Assembly: GCA_964397995.1 (NCBI GenBank)
Contig: CAYNLG010000038.1
Location: forward strand, 1-34,349
Length of the DNA stretch: 34,349 nt
Source of the DNA: CAYNLG01 sp964397995
Lineage (GTDB): Bacteria > Planctomycetota > Phycisphaerae > FEN-1346
Direction: 5' to 3'
Positions 15,201 through 22,765 of the stretch are shown in pieces. The notes under the pieces were generated by a model. It was not told the DNA's origin and searched no databases. It saw only the letters and a list, made by a program, of their open reading frames with translations. The position numbers and the translations under genes were made by a program. How positions within the stretch are numbered: the stretch's first letter is position 1; every line of letters begins with the position of its first letter.

Positions 15201-15899
15201 ATGCCTGAGATCGAAAGCGTCATGGAGTTGGCGCGCGACCTGCTCATCGGCCGCTCGCCCCTGGGACGCGAGGACACGTTCCTCTACGACCACTCGGTCC
15301 GCGTGATGCGCGTGGCCGACCGGCTGGCCCGGTGTCCGGAGGCGGCCGACTGGCGGATCGACCGGTTCGCCCTGGCGGCCGCGGCCATATTCCACCAAGC
15401 GGCCACGGTGCGCCTGGACGAGGAGCGGCGAACCTCGACGGTCTACGCGGCCGCCACGATGAGTCCCGAGGACATCAAGGCCTACAGCGCCGAGGTCGCC
15501 GGGGACCGCCTGGCCGACAAGGTGCCCGAGCGGCAGCTCGAACTGATCCAGGAGGTCATTCGCCGCGCCCACGACGCCACCGTCGAGATGAACGAGGCGA
15601 AGCTCCTCTCCGACGCCGACAGCCTGGATGACATCGGCACGCTGGGCGTCTGGCGGGACCTGCGTCGGTACGTACTGGAAGGGCGCGCCATCGATGACGC
15701 CCTCCGGGCCTGGCAGCGGCGCGACCAGTACGGCTACTGGGATGCCCGGGTCCGGGACGTCTTCAACCTCGACACGGCGCGCAAGCTGGCCGAGAAGCGG
15801 CTGGCGGCCGCCCGGGCGTTCATGGAGGCCCTGGCCCGCGAGCGCGACGGCGCGGACATCCCCGTCCGCGACACGGACACCGAGGGGGTGGCGCCGTGA
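15201..15899 (+). CDS. HD-domain-like protein in the menaquinone operon
   Basis: This 232-residue alpha-helical protein resembles small HD-superfamily phosphohydrolases. The first His is in LYDHSVRVMRVAD (His31), the position of the HD doublet is FHQ (His65-Gln66, so Asp is replaced), and the C-terminal metal-ligand region is EAKLLSDADSLDDIGTLGVW (Asp138, Asp140). With the doublet Asp missing, metal binding or catalysis may be altered. I cannot assign a reaction. It lies between mqnC and a nucleoside phosphorylase and overlaps the latter (GTGA), so a role in futalosine or nucleoside processing is plausible but unproven. ATG 15201 (GAGG at 15192-15195) is preferred over GTG 15183. Confidence 0.72.
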   Translation: MPEIESVMELARDLLIGRSPLGREDTFLYDHSVRVMRVADRLARCPEAADWRIDRFALAAAAIFHQAATVRLDEERRTSTVYAAATMSPEDIKAYSAEVAGDRLADKVPERQLELIQEVIRRAHDATVEMNEAKLLSDADSLDDIGTLGVWRDLRRYVLEGRAIDDALRAWQRRDQYGYWDARVRDVFNLDTARKLAEKRLAAARAFMEALARERDGADIPVRDTDTEGVAP

Positions 15900-16801
15900 C
15901 CGACGGGCCGCGCCCCGCCCTGCTGCTCGGAAGCGGCCTGTGGCACGTCATCGGCTCGGCGGGCTTCGACCTGGAAGGCGACGGCTGCGCCCGAGAGACC
16001 CCCTTTGGTGCCTCCAGACCGATCTTTGAGGCGGAGGTGGGCGGCCGGGCCGTCCTTGTCATGACCCGTCACGGCAAGACCGGCTACGCCGTGGGCGCCT
16101 GGAGCCTCAACTACCGCGCCAACCTCTGGGCCCTGAAGGACGCCGGGGCCGACGCCGTCCTGGCCACCAGTGCCTGCGGCGGCATCGACCGCGAGCTCGA
16201 CACCGGGGCCTTCGTCGTCCCGCACGACGTCCTCGACTCCACCTCCGGCCGCGCCGGGACGTTCTTCGAGAACCGCGGCATCGGGGTGCTTCGGCACGCG
16301 GACCCGTTCTGCCCGGCATTGCGGGAGGCCCTCCTGGCGGGCCTGGCCGATACCGGGGAGACGCCGGTCGACCGCGGCATCTACGCGTGCACCAACGGGC
16401 CGCGCCTGGAAACCCCCGCCGAGGTCCGGGCATACGGGCACTTGGGCGCGACGCTCGTCGGGATGACCCTCGCCCCGGAGTTCGCCCTGGCGCGGGAGTT
16501 GGAGCTCTGCTACGCCGCCGTGTGCCTGGTGGTGAACCCGGCGGAAGGGGCGCGGGCGCGGCCGTACCGGCCGGACGTGCTCTTCGAGGGCATGGCGACG
16601 GAGGCGGAGGCCGCCGACGCCGACGCCGCCGCGGCGCGGCTGCCCCGCATCCTGGCTGCCGCCCTGGAGCACGTGGAGGACGACCGCCCGTGCCATTGCC
16701 GCCGCGCCATGACCCGGTACCGGGCGCGCGGCCTCATCGGCGAAGACTTTCGGACGTGGCACGACCCGCGTCCCGGCGGCGACGGCGTCGGGCCGGGATA
16801 G
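15896..16801 (+). CDS. MTAP/MTIP-family purine nucleoside phosphorylase, candidate futalosine-cleaving enzyme
   Basis: This 301-residue protein is in the methylthioadenosine/methylthioinosine phosphorylase branch of the PNP family. A phosphate-binding GSGL loop (12-15) and TRHGK (57-61) precede SLNYRANLWALKDAGADAVL. These are followed by GIYACTNGPRLETPAEV, VGMTLAPEFALAREL and LVVNPAEG (Asn214). The last three segments resemble Pseudomonas methylthioinosine phosphorylase, as I recall it. Asn at the base-binding position, instead of the Asp of MTA phosphorylases, points to 6-oxopurine nucleosides. In the mqnA-mqnC operon, futalosine, a hypoxanthine nucleoside, is an attractive substrate, so this enzyme may replace MqnB. 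That is inference. A C-terminal extension (about 240-301) has a Cys/His-containing stretch. The start GTG 15896 overlaps the HD gene stop. Confidence 0.82.
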   Translation: MTDGPRPALLLGSGLWHVIGSAGFDLEGDGCARETPFGASRPIFEAEVGGRAVLVMTRHGKTGYAVGAWSLNYRANLWALKDAGADAVLATSACGGIDRELDTGAFVVPHDVLDSTSGRAGTFFENRGIGVLRHADPFCPALREALLAGLADTGETPVDRGIYACTNGPRLETPAEVRAYGHLGATLVGMTLAPEFALARELELCYAAVCLVVNPAEGARARPYRPDVLFEGMATEAEAADADAAAARLPRILAAALEHVEDDRPCHCRRAMTRYRARGLIGEDFRTWHDPRPGGDGVGPG

Positions 16802-16813
16802 CGCAGCCCGCTG

Positions 16814-18028
16814 TCAGTCCACCCGCCGCACGAAGACGTCGGCGATGCCGAGGCGGCGGACGGCCGCCATCAATTCGGCCACCACCTTCCACGAGACGTC
16901 CTTGCCGGCGGCGATGGTCACGCGGTCCTTCCCTTCCAGCAGATCGGCGGCCCGCTCCGTGAAGTCCGCCAGGGCCATCGGCTCGCCGTCGCCAAGGCAC
17001 ACCTGCCCGTTGGCGCTGACCTGGAGAACGACCGGCTCGGAAGGCGGCGCAGGCGGCTCGGCCGGCGGCTCGCCCTCGGCCGCCATCGCGATCAGCGTCA
17101 CCCGCATCAGGGCGCCCGCGAGGGCGTCACGGACCTGGAGCACGCGACCGACGCGCTCGTCCGGGTCGCACCGGACGACCGCGCTCCGAATGACCGCGGG
17201 CATCCGGGCAACAGCGTCGCCCAAGGCTTCGAGGTCAACCTCTTTGCCATCGAGGCGGAGCGGCTCGCCCTTCTTCACCACGACCTCGGTCTCGACCTTG
17301 ACGGGGTCCTTGCGGCGGCCGACCGGCTTGATGACGATTTCGACGGGCGTGCCAACGGGCGGAATGGTCTCGGGATTCGCCTCGTAAAGAAGATTCGCGT
17401 CGACGTCCGTCGACTTGAACGGGACGTCGATGACGGCCATCGGGAAGTTCGAGAGGCAGACGACCGTGCCCTCCTCGTCGGCGGCCTTCAGGGCGGGCGC
17501 CTCGGGCCGACCCACGTACACCCATTCGATGGGGCGCGGCGGGTTGGTGGTCCCGGCCACGCGGAGCAGGTGGTAGGCCGGCATCTCGATGGGCGACGGC
17601 CGGTCGCCCTCGTCCGTGGGAGGCGATGTGAACCGGACGGTGATGTCGAGCACCTCGCCGGCGGGCGGGCTGAACGCCCCGCCGACCGTCCGGTACCCCG
17701 GCTTGCCCGGCTGCAGCCCCAGCAGGGCCAGCGCGTACGTCACGTGGCTCGGGCGCGCCTTCACCGCCAGGACGCTCTCGTGCTCCCGGGTCCCTTCGCC
17801 ACACACGAACAGCTCCAGCGTCCCCTCACGGAGACAGACGGTGCTCTCGACACGGACCTCGCGGGCGCCGGTGTCCACGGTGATGCCGGGCAGCGTCTTC
17901 AGAACGACCGGCGGCGCGGACGGCGCGGTCTCGGGTGCAGCCGCCCCCTCCTTCTCGGCGGCGAGGGCCGCCGGCGCGGACCATGTCAGGGCAAACAGCG
18001 CGAGCAAGACGGTCGCGGCACAGACCAT
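16814..18028 (-). CDS. Secreted YdjY-domain protein fused to two ExbD/TolR-like domains
   Basis: This 404-residue protein has a signal peptide (hydrophobic 1-23, cleaved near ALAAE). A YdjY-type domain covers about 40-250 (TVDTGAREVRVESTVCLREG, GTREHESVLAVKARPSHV, VVCLSNFPMAVIDVPF). Two regions follow that resemble the periplasmic domain of ExbD/TolR: about 265-330 (PLRLDGKEVDLEALGDAV, then VVRCDPDERV) and about 340-404 (VVLQVSANGQVCLGDGEPM, VTIAAGKDVSWKVVAELM, RRLGIADVFV). The second is clearer than the first. No membrane anchor follows the signal peptide. Its function is unknown; YdjY proteins are uncharacterised. The start ATG 18028 is two bases past the stop of the toroid lipoprotein gene, and its GGGAGG site lies inside that gene. 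Confidence 0.75.
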   Translation of the reverse strand: MVCAATVLLALFALTWSAPAALAAEKEGAAAPETAPSAPPVVLKTLPGITVDTGAREVRVESTVCLREGTLELFVCGEGTREHESVLAVKARPSHVTYALALLGLQPGKPGYRTVGGAFSPPAGEVLDITVRFTSPPTDEGDRPSPIEMPAYHLLRVAGTTNPPRPIEWVYVGRPEAPALKAADEEGTVVCLSNFPMAVIDVPFKSTDVDANLLYEANPETIPPVGTPVEIVIKPVGRRKDPVKVETEVVVKKGEPLRLDGKEVDLEALGDAVARMPAVIRSAVVRCDPDERVGRVLQVRDALAGALMRVTLIAMAAEGEPPAEPPAPPSEPVVLQVSANGQVCLGDGEPMALADFTERAADLLEGKDRVTIAAGKDVSWKVVAELMAAVRRLGIADVFVRRVD

Positions 18029-18030
18029 GG

Positions 18031-19236
18031 CTACCTCCCGGGGTCAGACTGGCACTCGGCCAGGGCGACGACGGCATAGCTCGTGGGCACGGGCGGGTAC
18101 CCCTCGAACCAGCGGTCGGCCTCGTTGGTCCAACTGCCGTCCTCGGCCTGCCGCCGGAGCAACGCCTGGGTCAACTCGGCCCGCCAGTCGTGTTCCCGGC
18201 CCCGCGCATCGGCGAGGGTCGGCTCGCCGAAGGCCTCCAGGGCCTTGGCGGCCACCTGGTAGTAATAGTACAAGCCTTGCTGGCCGAGCTCGGGGTTCTC
18301 CTCGAACGTCCAGTGGCGACGGATCCAGTCGAGGGCCGCTTGGACACGGGGGTCGTCGCGCGTCAGGCCCGCGTAAATGAAACTCTTGAAGCCGGCGTAC
18401 GTCATCGAGCCGTAGGCCTTAAGCCCCTTGCCGCCGCCCGGCAAGTCCACGGTGCCGGCCTTCGATTCGCCGCCGTTGTGCGGGGAGTAGATCATGCCGC
18501 CCGAGTCGGTGCCGGTAAATACGCCGTCGTTGGACTCGCTACGGTCCTGGGTGCGGCTGACGAAGGTGACGGCCTTGGCCCAGAGAGGATGGTCCTCGGG
18601 CAAGTCGGCCTGGTGAAGGGCCTCCAGCATGTAGGCGGTGTTCGAGAGGTCGGGCCGCTCGTGCTTGCCGTAGCCGGCGCCGCCATACCACGGATGGTCG
18701 GCATCGATACTCTCGGCCTCGTCCCACTGGCGCTGCGCGAGATACGCGCGGGCCTTCTCGATGGCATCGGCCCGGGCCTCGGGGGCGGCCTTGACCAGGA
18801 CCATCAGCGAAAGGCTCGTGGTGTAGTTCTTGAGGCCGACGTCATAGATGCCGCCGTCCTCCTGCTGGTGCTTCATGAGGTAGGCGACGCCCTTCTGGAC
18901 GCTCGGGTCCTCAGCGGGGACGCCCGCTTCGAGCAGGGCGTTGGTGCAGAGGGCGGTAATGCCGACGTTGCCGTCGCCCCAGGGGCCCTCGGGGCTCTGC
19001 GAACCCTTCAGGTACACGACGGCCTTGTCGATGGCGGCCTGGCGCTGCTTCGCCAGGTCGCCCGCCGCGGGGGCGGTCGGCGTCGGCTCGGCGCCGGCCT
19101 CCAGCTCCGTTCCGGTTGACTCCTCTCGTTCGGGGGACTGAGGCTCCGGCATCGGCTCGGCCGGTTCGGTCTCGGCGCAACCGACGAAGAGGGTGGCGGC
19201 AACGAACAGCAACAGGATAGCGGTCAGGCGGGTCAT
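18031..19236 (-). CDS. Lipoprotein with prenyltransferase/squalene-cyclase-like alpha-toroid repeats
   Basis: This 401-residue protein has lipobox FVGC (Cys20), an acidic Pro/Glu-rich linker (about 21-60) and repeats of the terpenoid-cyclase/prenyltransferase toroid type. Examples are AVVYLKGSQSPEGPWGDGNVGITALCTNALL, AYLMKHQQEDGGIYD, GSMTYAGFKSFIYAGL and ALLRRQAEDGSWTNE. QW-like motifs and Gly/Trp turns recur. A cyclase DXDD motif is not evident, so enzymatic cyclase activity is unlikely. Such toroid lipoproteins are common in Planctomycetes-type genomes and may bind proteins or carbohydrates at the cell surface. It is the first gene of a two-gene unit with the YdjY/ExbD-like protein. Confidence 0.85.
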   Translation of the reverse strand: MTRLTAILLLFVAATLFVGCAETEPAEPMPEPQSPEREESTGTELEAGAEPTPTAPAAGDLAKQRQAAIDKAVVYLKGSQSPEGPWGDGNVGITALCTNALLEAGVPAEDPSVQKGVAYLMKHQQEDGGIYDVGLKNYTTSLSLMVLVKAAPEARADAIEKARAYLAQRQWDEAESIDADHPWYGGAGYGKHERPDLSNTAYMLEALHQADLPEDHPLWAKAVTFVSRTQDRSESNDGVFTGTDSGGMIYSPHNGGESKAGTVDLPGGGKGLKAYGSMTYAGFKSFIYAGLTRDDPRVQAALDWIRRHWTFEENPELGQQGLYYYYQVAAKALEAFGEPTLADARGREHDWRAELTQALLRRQAEDGSWTNEADRWFEGYPPVPTSYAVVALAECQSDPGR

Positions 19237-19265
19237 GGCGGGTTCCTCCCGTTTCGCGTCGCCCC

Positions 19266-19294
19266 ATTATACGCTTTGGACGCCGCCGGGTCCG
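19266..19294 (-). promoter_or_regulatory. Promoter for the toroid-lipoprotein/YdjY unit
   Basis: Minus strand: a perfect TATAAT (19266-19271) preceded, after 17 bases, by CGGACC (19289-19294), a weak -35 match. A GGGAGG-like site lies between it and ATG 19236. Confidence 0.55.
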
Positions 19295-19318
19295 CGCAAA
19301 TGCGGCGGGCCTTGGCCC

Positions 19319-19347
19319 TTGAACCCCTCTGGGGGGCCCTCTACGAT
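19319..19347 (+). promoter_or_regulatory. Promoter for the LPS-kinase operon
   Basis: TTGAAC (19319-19324), a 17-base spacer and TACGAT (19342-19347). The predicted leader to ATG 19380 is about 26 bases and has no Shine-Dalgarno site. Confidence 0.6.
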
Positions 19348-19379
19348 GGCGATTCACCCGGGCCGGGGCTCCTCACGCC

Positions 19380-21098
19380 ATGCACGAACTGGAGTCGATC
19401 GAGGTCGAGGGCCGCACCTGGCGCGTCCGGGCCGACCGGGCCGACGCCTGGCGCCAGGCCGGCTGGCCCCCGGCACGGCCGGAGGGACTCGCCCTGGTCA
19501 AGCGCGGCCGGGGACGGGCCGTCTACCGATTCGATTGCGGCGGCCAAGGCTATGTCCTCAAGGCATGGGACGCCGTCGGCCTCGGGCGCCGCCTCCGCGT
19601 CCGCTTGGGCCTCGGCCCCGCACGGCGCGAGTTCGAGGCCCTCCGGGCGGCCCGGGCGGCCGGCCTGGACGTCCCGGAGCCCGTAGCCTTGGCGGCGGGG
19701 ACGCCCGAACGCCTCGTGACGGTCGAGGTCCCGGGCGCCCAGCGGCTCGACGCCTACCTTTACGACCGCTACTTCGTGCCCGTCGCCGACGAGCCGCCCT
19801 ACCCCGGGGCTCGACCGCCGGAGCTCGTGGCGGTGTACCGGGCGCGGCGGCAACCGCCGCCGGGTACGGTCGACCCGGCCACGCTCGCGCGGCTCCTTGG
19901 GGCACTGGTGGCGGACCTGGCCGAGGCCGGCTGGCTGCTGCCCGACCTGCACCCGGGCAACCTGCTGATCGCCGGGCCGCCGGGAGCGTGGCGGCTGGTG
20001 CCGGTCGACTGGGCCGAAGCGCGGCGGGCAGCGCCGGCGGCGGGTGCCCTGCGGCACCTCGTCGCGCTCGAGCACTTCTTCGAGCCGCTCGCGACGCCGG
20101 CCGAACGGCTCCGCACGCTACGCACCGTCGAGGGCCGCCTGGGCCGCGCGCCCGGCCCGCGGCGCGTGGTCTCACGGACCGCGGCATATCGGCGGGTCTT
20201 CTACGCGAAACGCGATCGGCGGGCTCGCCGCCGCTCGAAGTACTTCACCCCCGTTGAGGCCGGCGGCTACACCGGCTGGGCTACCGCCGACCGGGCGGCC
20301 GACGCGGCCGCACTGGTCGCCGACGGCGACCCGGCGGCCCGGCCCGACACCGTCGCCGTCAAGGAGGGCCGCACGGGCAGCGTCTACCGGACCGCCACCG
20401 CCCAGGGCGAAGCCCTGTACGTGAAACGTCATCACGCCGCGGGCGCGCGCGGCAGGGGGCGGATCCGGGCCTCGCGGTCGGTGGCCGCCTTCCGCCGCGG
20501 GCATGCCCTGCTGAACCGCGGCATCGCCACGGCGCGCCCGGCGGCCGCCCTGGACCGCCGCGGGCCCGCCGGCGGGCTCTCGGACACGCTGCTGATCACC
20601 GAGCCCGTGGCCGGCGGCATCCCACTGCCGGACTGGCTGAAGGCCGGTCCACCGGCGTCGCGGCGGCGGCGGGTGACGCGGCACCTCGCGCACCTGGTGC
20701 GGCGCCTGCACGAGGCGGGCTTCTCACACCGCGACCTCAAGGCCCCGAACCTCCTGGTCGCCCCGGCCGACGGCGACGCGGCCCGGCCGGTGCTCGTGGA
20801 CCTGGACGGGTTGCGGCACACGGGGCACGTGGGCGCGGGGCGGCGGGCACGGGACCTGATGCGTCTGAGCGTCGCCCTGGAGGAATGGGGCGTCGCCCGC
20901 GCGACCGACCGCCTGCGGTTCCTGCGGGCCTACCTGGGCGGCCGCGGGCGCCCGGCGGCCGTGACGGTGCGCCATCGCGGGCGCGGCGACCGACGGCCGG
21001 CGGAGCGGCTGCGGGCGTGGTGGCACAGGATCGAGCGCCTGAGCGAGCCGAAACGCCAGGCCCTTCGGCGCAAAGGGGCCAACCCGACGTGCGCGTGA
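19380..21098 (+). CDS. Tandem-domain LPS/Kdo-type sugar kinase (WaaP/KdkA/InaA-like)
   Basis: This 572-residue protein contains two kinase domains of the lipopolysaccharide-kinase type. Domain 1 (about 35-260) has an ATP-site lysine (YVLKAW, Lys61), a catalytic-loop DLHPGN (Asp189, Asn194) and a metal-binding VDW (Asp210). Domain 2 (about 320-560) has LYVKRHH (Lys349), SHRDLKAPN (Asp452, Asn457) and VDLDGL (Asp474). Both domains keep their key residues, so both may be active. The family phosphorylates heptose or Kdo of the LPS inner core. Translational coupling to a heptosyltransferase (GTGA overlap) supports an LPS or glycolipid role. Family members usually have one domain, so the fusion is unusual. 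It could instead act on another glycan. Confidence 0.85.
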   Translation: MHELESIEVEGRTWRVRADRADAWRQAGWPPARPEGLALVKRGRGRAVYRFDCGGQGYVLKAWDAVGLGRRLRVRLGLGPARREFEALRAARAAGLDVPEPVALAAGTPERLVTVEVPGAQRLDAYLYDRYFVPVADEPPYPGARPPELVAVYRARRQPPPGTVDPATLARLLGALVADLAEAGWLLPDLHPGNLLIAGPPGAWRLVPVDWAEARRAAPAAGALRHLVALEHFFEPLATPAERLRTLRTVEGRLGRAPGPRRVVSRTAAYRRVFYAKRDRRARRRSKYFTPVEAGGYTGWATADRAADAAALVADGDPAARPDTVAVKEGRTGSVYRTATAQGEALYVKRHHAAGARGRGRIRASRSVAAFRRGHALLNRGIATARPAAALDRRGPAGGLSDTLLITEPVAGGIPLPDWLKAGPPASRRRRVTRHLAHLVRRLHEAGFSHRDLKAPNLLVAPADGDAARPVLVDLDGLRHTGHVGAGRRARDLMRLSVALEEWGVARATDRLRFLRAYLGGRGRPAAVTVRHRGRGDRRPAERLRAWWHRIERLSEPKRQALRRKGANPTCA

Positions 21099-22153
21099 GC
21101 TTCCGGCGAACCCTGATCATCAAGCCCTCTTCCATGGGCGACATCGTCCAGGCCCTCCCGGTCCTGACCGCCATCAAGGAGGCCGCGCCAGAAGCCCGCG
21201 TCTGGTGGCTGGCCGGAGACGCCTTCGCCTCGCTCGTCGAGGGGCACCCGCGCCTGGCCGGCGTCCTCCGCTTCGACCGGACCCGTTACGCCCACGTTGG
21301 CCGCCAATGGGAGCCGACGGTCGAGTTCGCCCGGTTTCTGCAGAACCTGCGGCGGCGGCGGTTCACGACCGTGCTGGACCTGCAGGGCCTCTTCCGGAGC
21401 GGCCTGATGGCCCTGGCGACGGGCGCGCCCCATCGCGTGGGCTTCCGCGACGCCCGGGAACTGGCGCCGCTCTTCTACACGAGCGAGGTCCGCCTCCCCC
21501 GCTACGGTGCAACCCATGCCGTGGACCGGTACCTGGCGGTGGCGCGGCACGTGGGGCTGGCCATGCCCGAGGCGACGGACCACCTGCCCGTGAGCCCGGC
21601 GGCGCGGCAGGCGGCACGGGCGCGACTGGAGGCGGCGGGCCTGGCGCCGGGGGCGGATTTCGTCGCGGTGGGCGTCCACGCCCGCTGGCCAACCAAGCAG
21701 TGGCCCCCCGAACGGTTCGCGGCCGCCCTCGACGAGGCCTGGCGCGACCTCGGCGCCACCGCGGTCCTAGTCGGAAGCGGGGACGCGGCCGAGGTGGCGG
21801 CGGCGGTGAAGGCGGCGGCGCGGCGGGCGCCCCTTGACCTGACCGGGCAAACCGGGGTAAAAGAACTCGTCGCCATCCTGGCCGAGGCCCGGGCCATGCT
21901 TACGAACGACTCCGGGCCGATGCACATCGCCGCCGCCGTCGGCACGCCTGTCGTGGCCGTCTTCGGACCGACCGACCCGCGGCTGACGGGCCCGTATGGT
22001 GCGGCGCACCAGGTGGTGGGCGGGCGGGCCGCCTGCAGCCCGTGCCACCGGCGGCAGTGCGTGCTCGGCGGGTCCGAAGCGATCCGCTGCATGAAGAACA
22101 TCGGCGCCGCCGAGGTGGCCGAGAGGGTGGCCGCCCTCTGGCACCAGGCCTGA
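21095..22153 (+). CDS. ADP-heptose:LPS heptosyltransferase (glycosyltransferase family 9)
   Basis: This 352-residue GT-B enzyme matches the family 9 heptosyltransferases. The N-terminus IIKPSSMGDIVQALPVL (about 8-24) is the family signature, followed by TTVLDLQGLFRSGL, RVGFRDARE, AVGVHARWPTKQWP, VLVGSGDAAE and the C-terminal LTNDSGPMHIAAAVGTPVVAVFGPTDP (ADP-heptose-binding region). A late cluster C-S-P-C-H-R-R-Q-C (about 318-326) occurs in many WaaF-like enzymes. It transfers heptose to the LPS inner core, and the adjacent kinase may phosphorylate that heptose. The start GTG 21095 overlaps the kinase stop; GTG 21089 is an alternative. WaaF or WaaC specificity is not decided. Confidence 0.92.
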   Translation: MSFRRTLIIKPSSMGDIVQALPVLTAIKEAAPEARVWWLAGDAFASLVEGHPRLAGVLRFDRTRYAHVGRQWEPTVEFARFLQNLRRRRFTTVLDLQGLFRSGLMALATGAPHRVGFRDARELAPLFYTSEVRLPRYGATHAVDRYLAVARHVGLAMPEATDHLPVSPAARQAARARLEAAGLAPGADFVAVGVHARWPTKQWPPERFAAALDEAWRDLGATAVLVGSGDAAEVAAAVKAAARRAPLDLTGQTGVKELVAILAEARAMLTNDSGPMHIAAAVGTPVVAVFGPTDPRLTGPYGAAHQVVGGRAACSPCHRRQCVLGGSEAIRCMKNIGAAEVAERVAALWHQA

Positions 22154-22183
22154 GCGGCGCGGGCGGCCCCCGGGGGAGAGACG

Positions 22184-22765
22184 GTGCCCATCAAGGCGGC
22201 CTGGGGTAAAGCGCGGGCCTGGTTCGTCCATCTGCTGCACCTGAACGACTCGCCCCATGCGATCGCGCTGGGGGCGGCCCTCGGTGTGCTGCTCTCGTTC
22301 ACGCCGACCGTCGGCCTCCAGATGCTGCTGATCTTTTTCATCGCGTCGCTGCTGAGAGCCAACACCGCGGCCGCCGTCCCCATGGCCTGGGTGACGAACC
22401 CCGCGACCATGGTGCCCATCTACTCGCTGAACTACCTGGTGGGTTCGTGGATCGCCGGGGCCAGTGGGCCGTCGCCCGAGCGGTTCGAGGCCGCCGTCCA
22501 TGCCCTCGTCAGCCGCGACGTCGGCTGGTGGCCGCTGGTTCGCGGCCTCTGGGACCTGGCGCTGGAGGTGGCCGTCCCCCTCTGGGTCGGCGGCCTGCTG
22601 TTGGGCATCATTGCGGCGGCCATAACGTACGTCGTCTTCTACCGGGCCGTGGTGGTGTGCCGGCGCCTGATCCGGCGCGAGGCGCGCCAGAAGCGGGAGG
22701 CCGGCCAAGAGCGGGAACCGGTGGGGACGGCCGTCAGCGAGGCGGCCGGAAAGCGAGACGGATGA
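22184..22765 (+). CDS. DUF2062 membrane protein
   Basis: This 193-residue protein of the DUF2062 family has the core G-V-L-L-S-F-T-P-T-V-G-L-Q-M-L (about 43-57), then L-R-A-N-T-A-A-A and AWVTNPATMVPIY (about 78-90). Three to four membrane segments are predicted, and the basic C-terminus is rich in Arg/Lys/Glu. The biochemical role is unknown; the family is often near LPS or glycosyltransferase genes, which fits here. The start is GTG 22184 with GGGGGAG upstream (30-base gap after the heptosyltransferase). The stop overlaps the next gene by four bases (ATGA). Confidence 0.87.
   Translation: MPIKAAWGKARAWFVHLLHLNDSPHAIALGAALGVLLSFTPTVGLQMLLIFFIASLLRANTAAAVPMAWVTNPATMVPIYSLNYLVGSWIAGASGPSPERFEAAVHALVSRDVGWWPLVRGLWDLALEVAVPLWVGGLLLGIIAAAITYVVFYRAVVVCRRLIRREARQKREAGQEREPVGTAVSEAAGKRDG

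Noticed and set aside
13938..15572. 544-codon minus-strand open frame
   Set aside because: It is antisense to mqnC and the HD gene; a shadow of high-GC codon use.
15896..16801. Plain 5'-methylthioadenosine phosphorylase
   Set aside because: The base-binding residue is Asn (VVNPAEG), not the Asp of adenine-specific members, and the sequence is closer to methylthioinosine phosphorylase; operon context also differs from methionine salvage.
18031..19236. Squalene-hopene cyclase enzyme
   Set aside because: The toroid repeats are present but the catalytic DXDD motif is not evident, the protein is a short lipoprotein, and no hopanoid genes are nearby.
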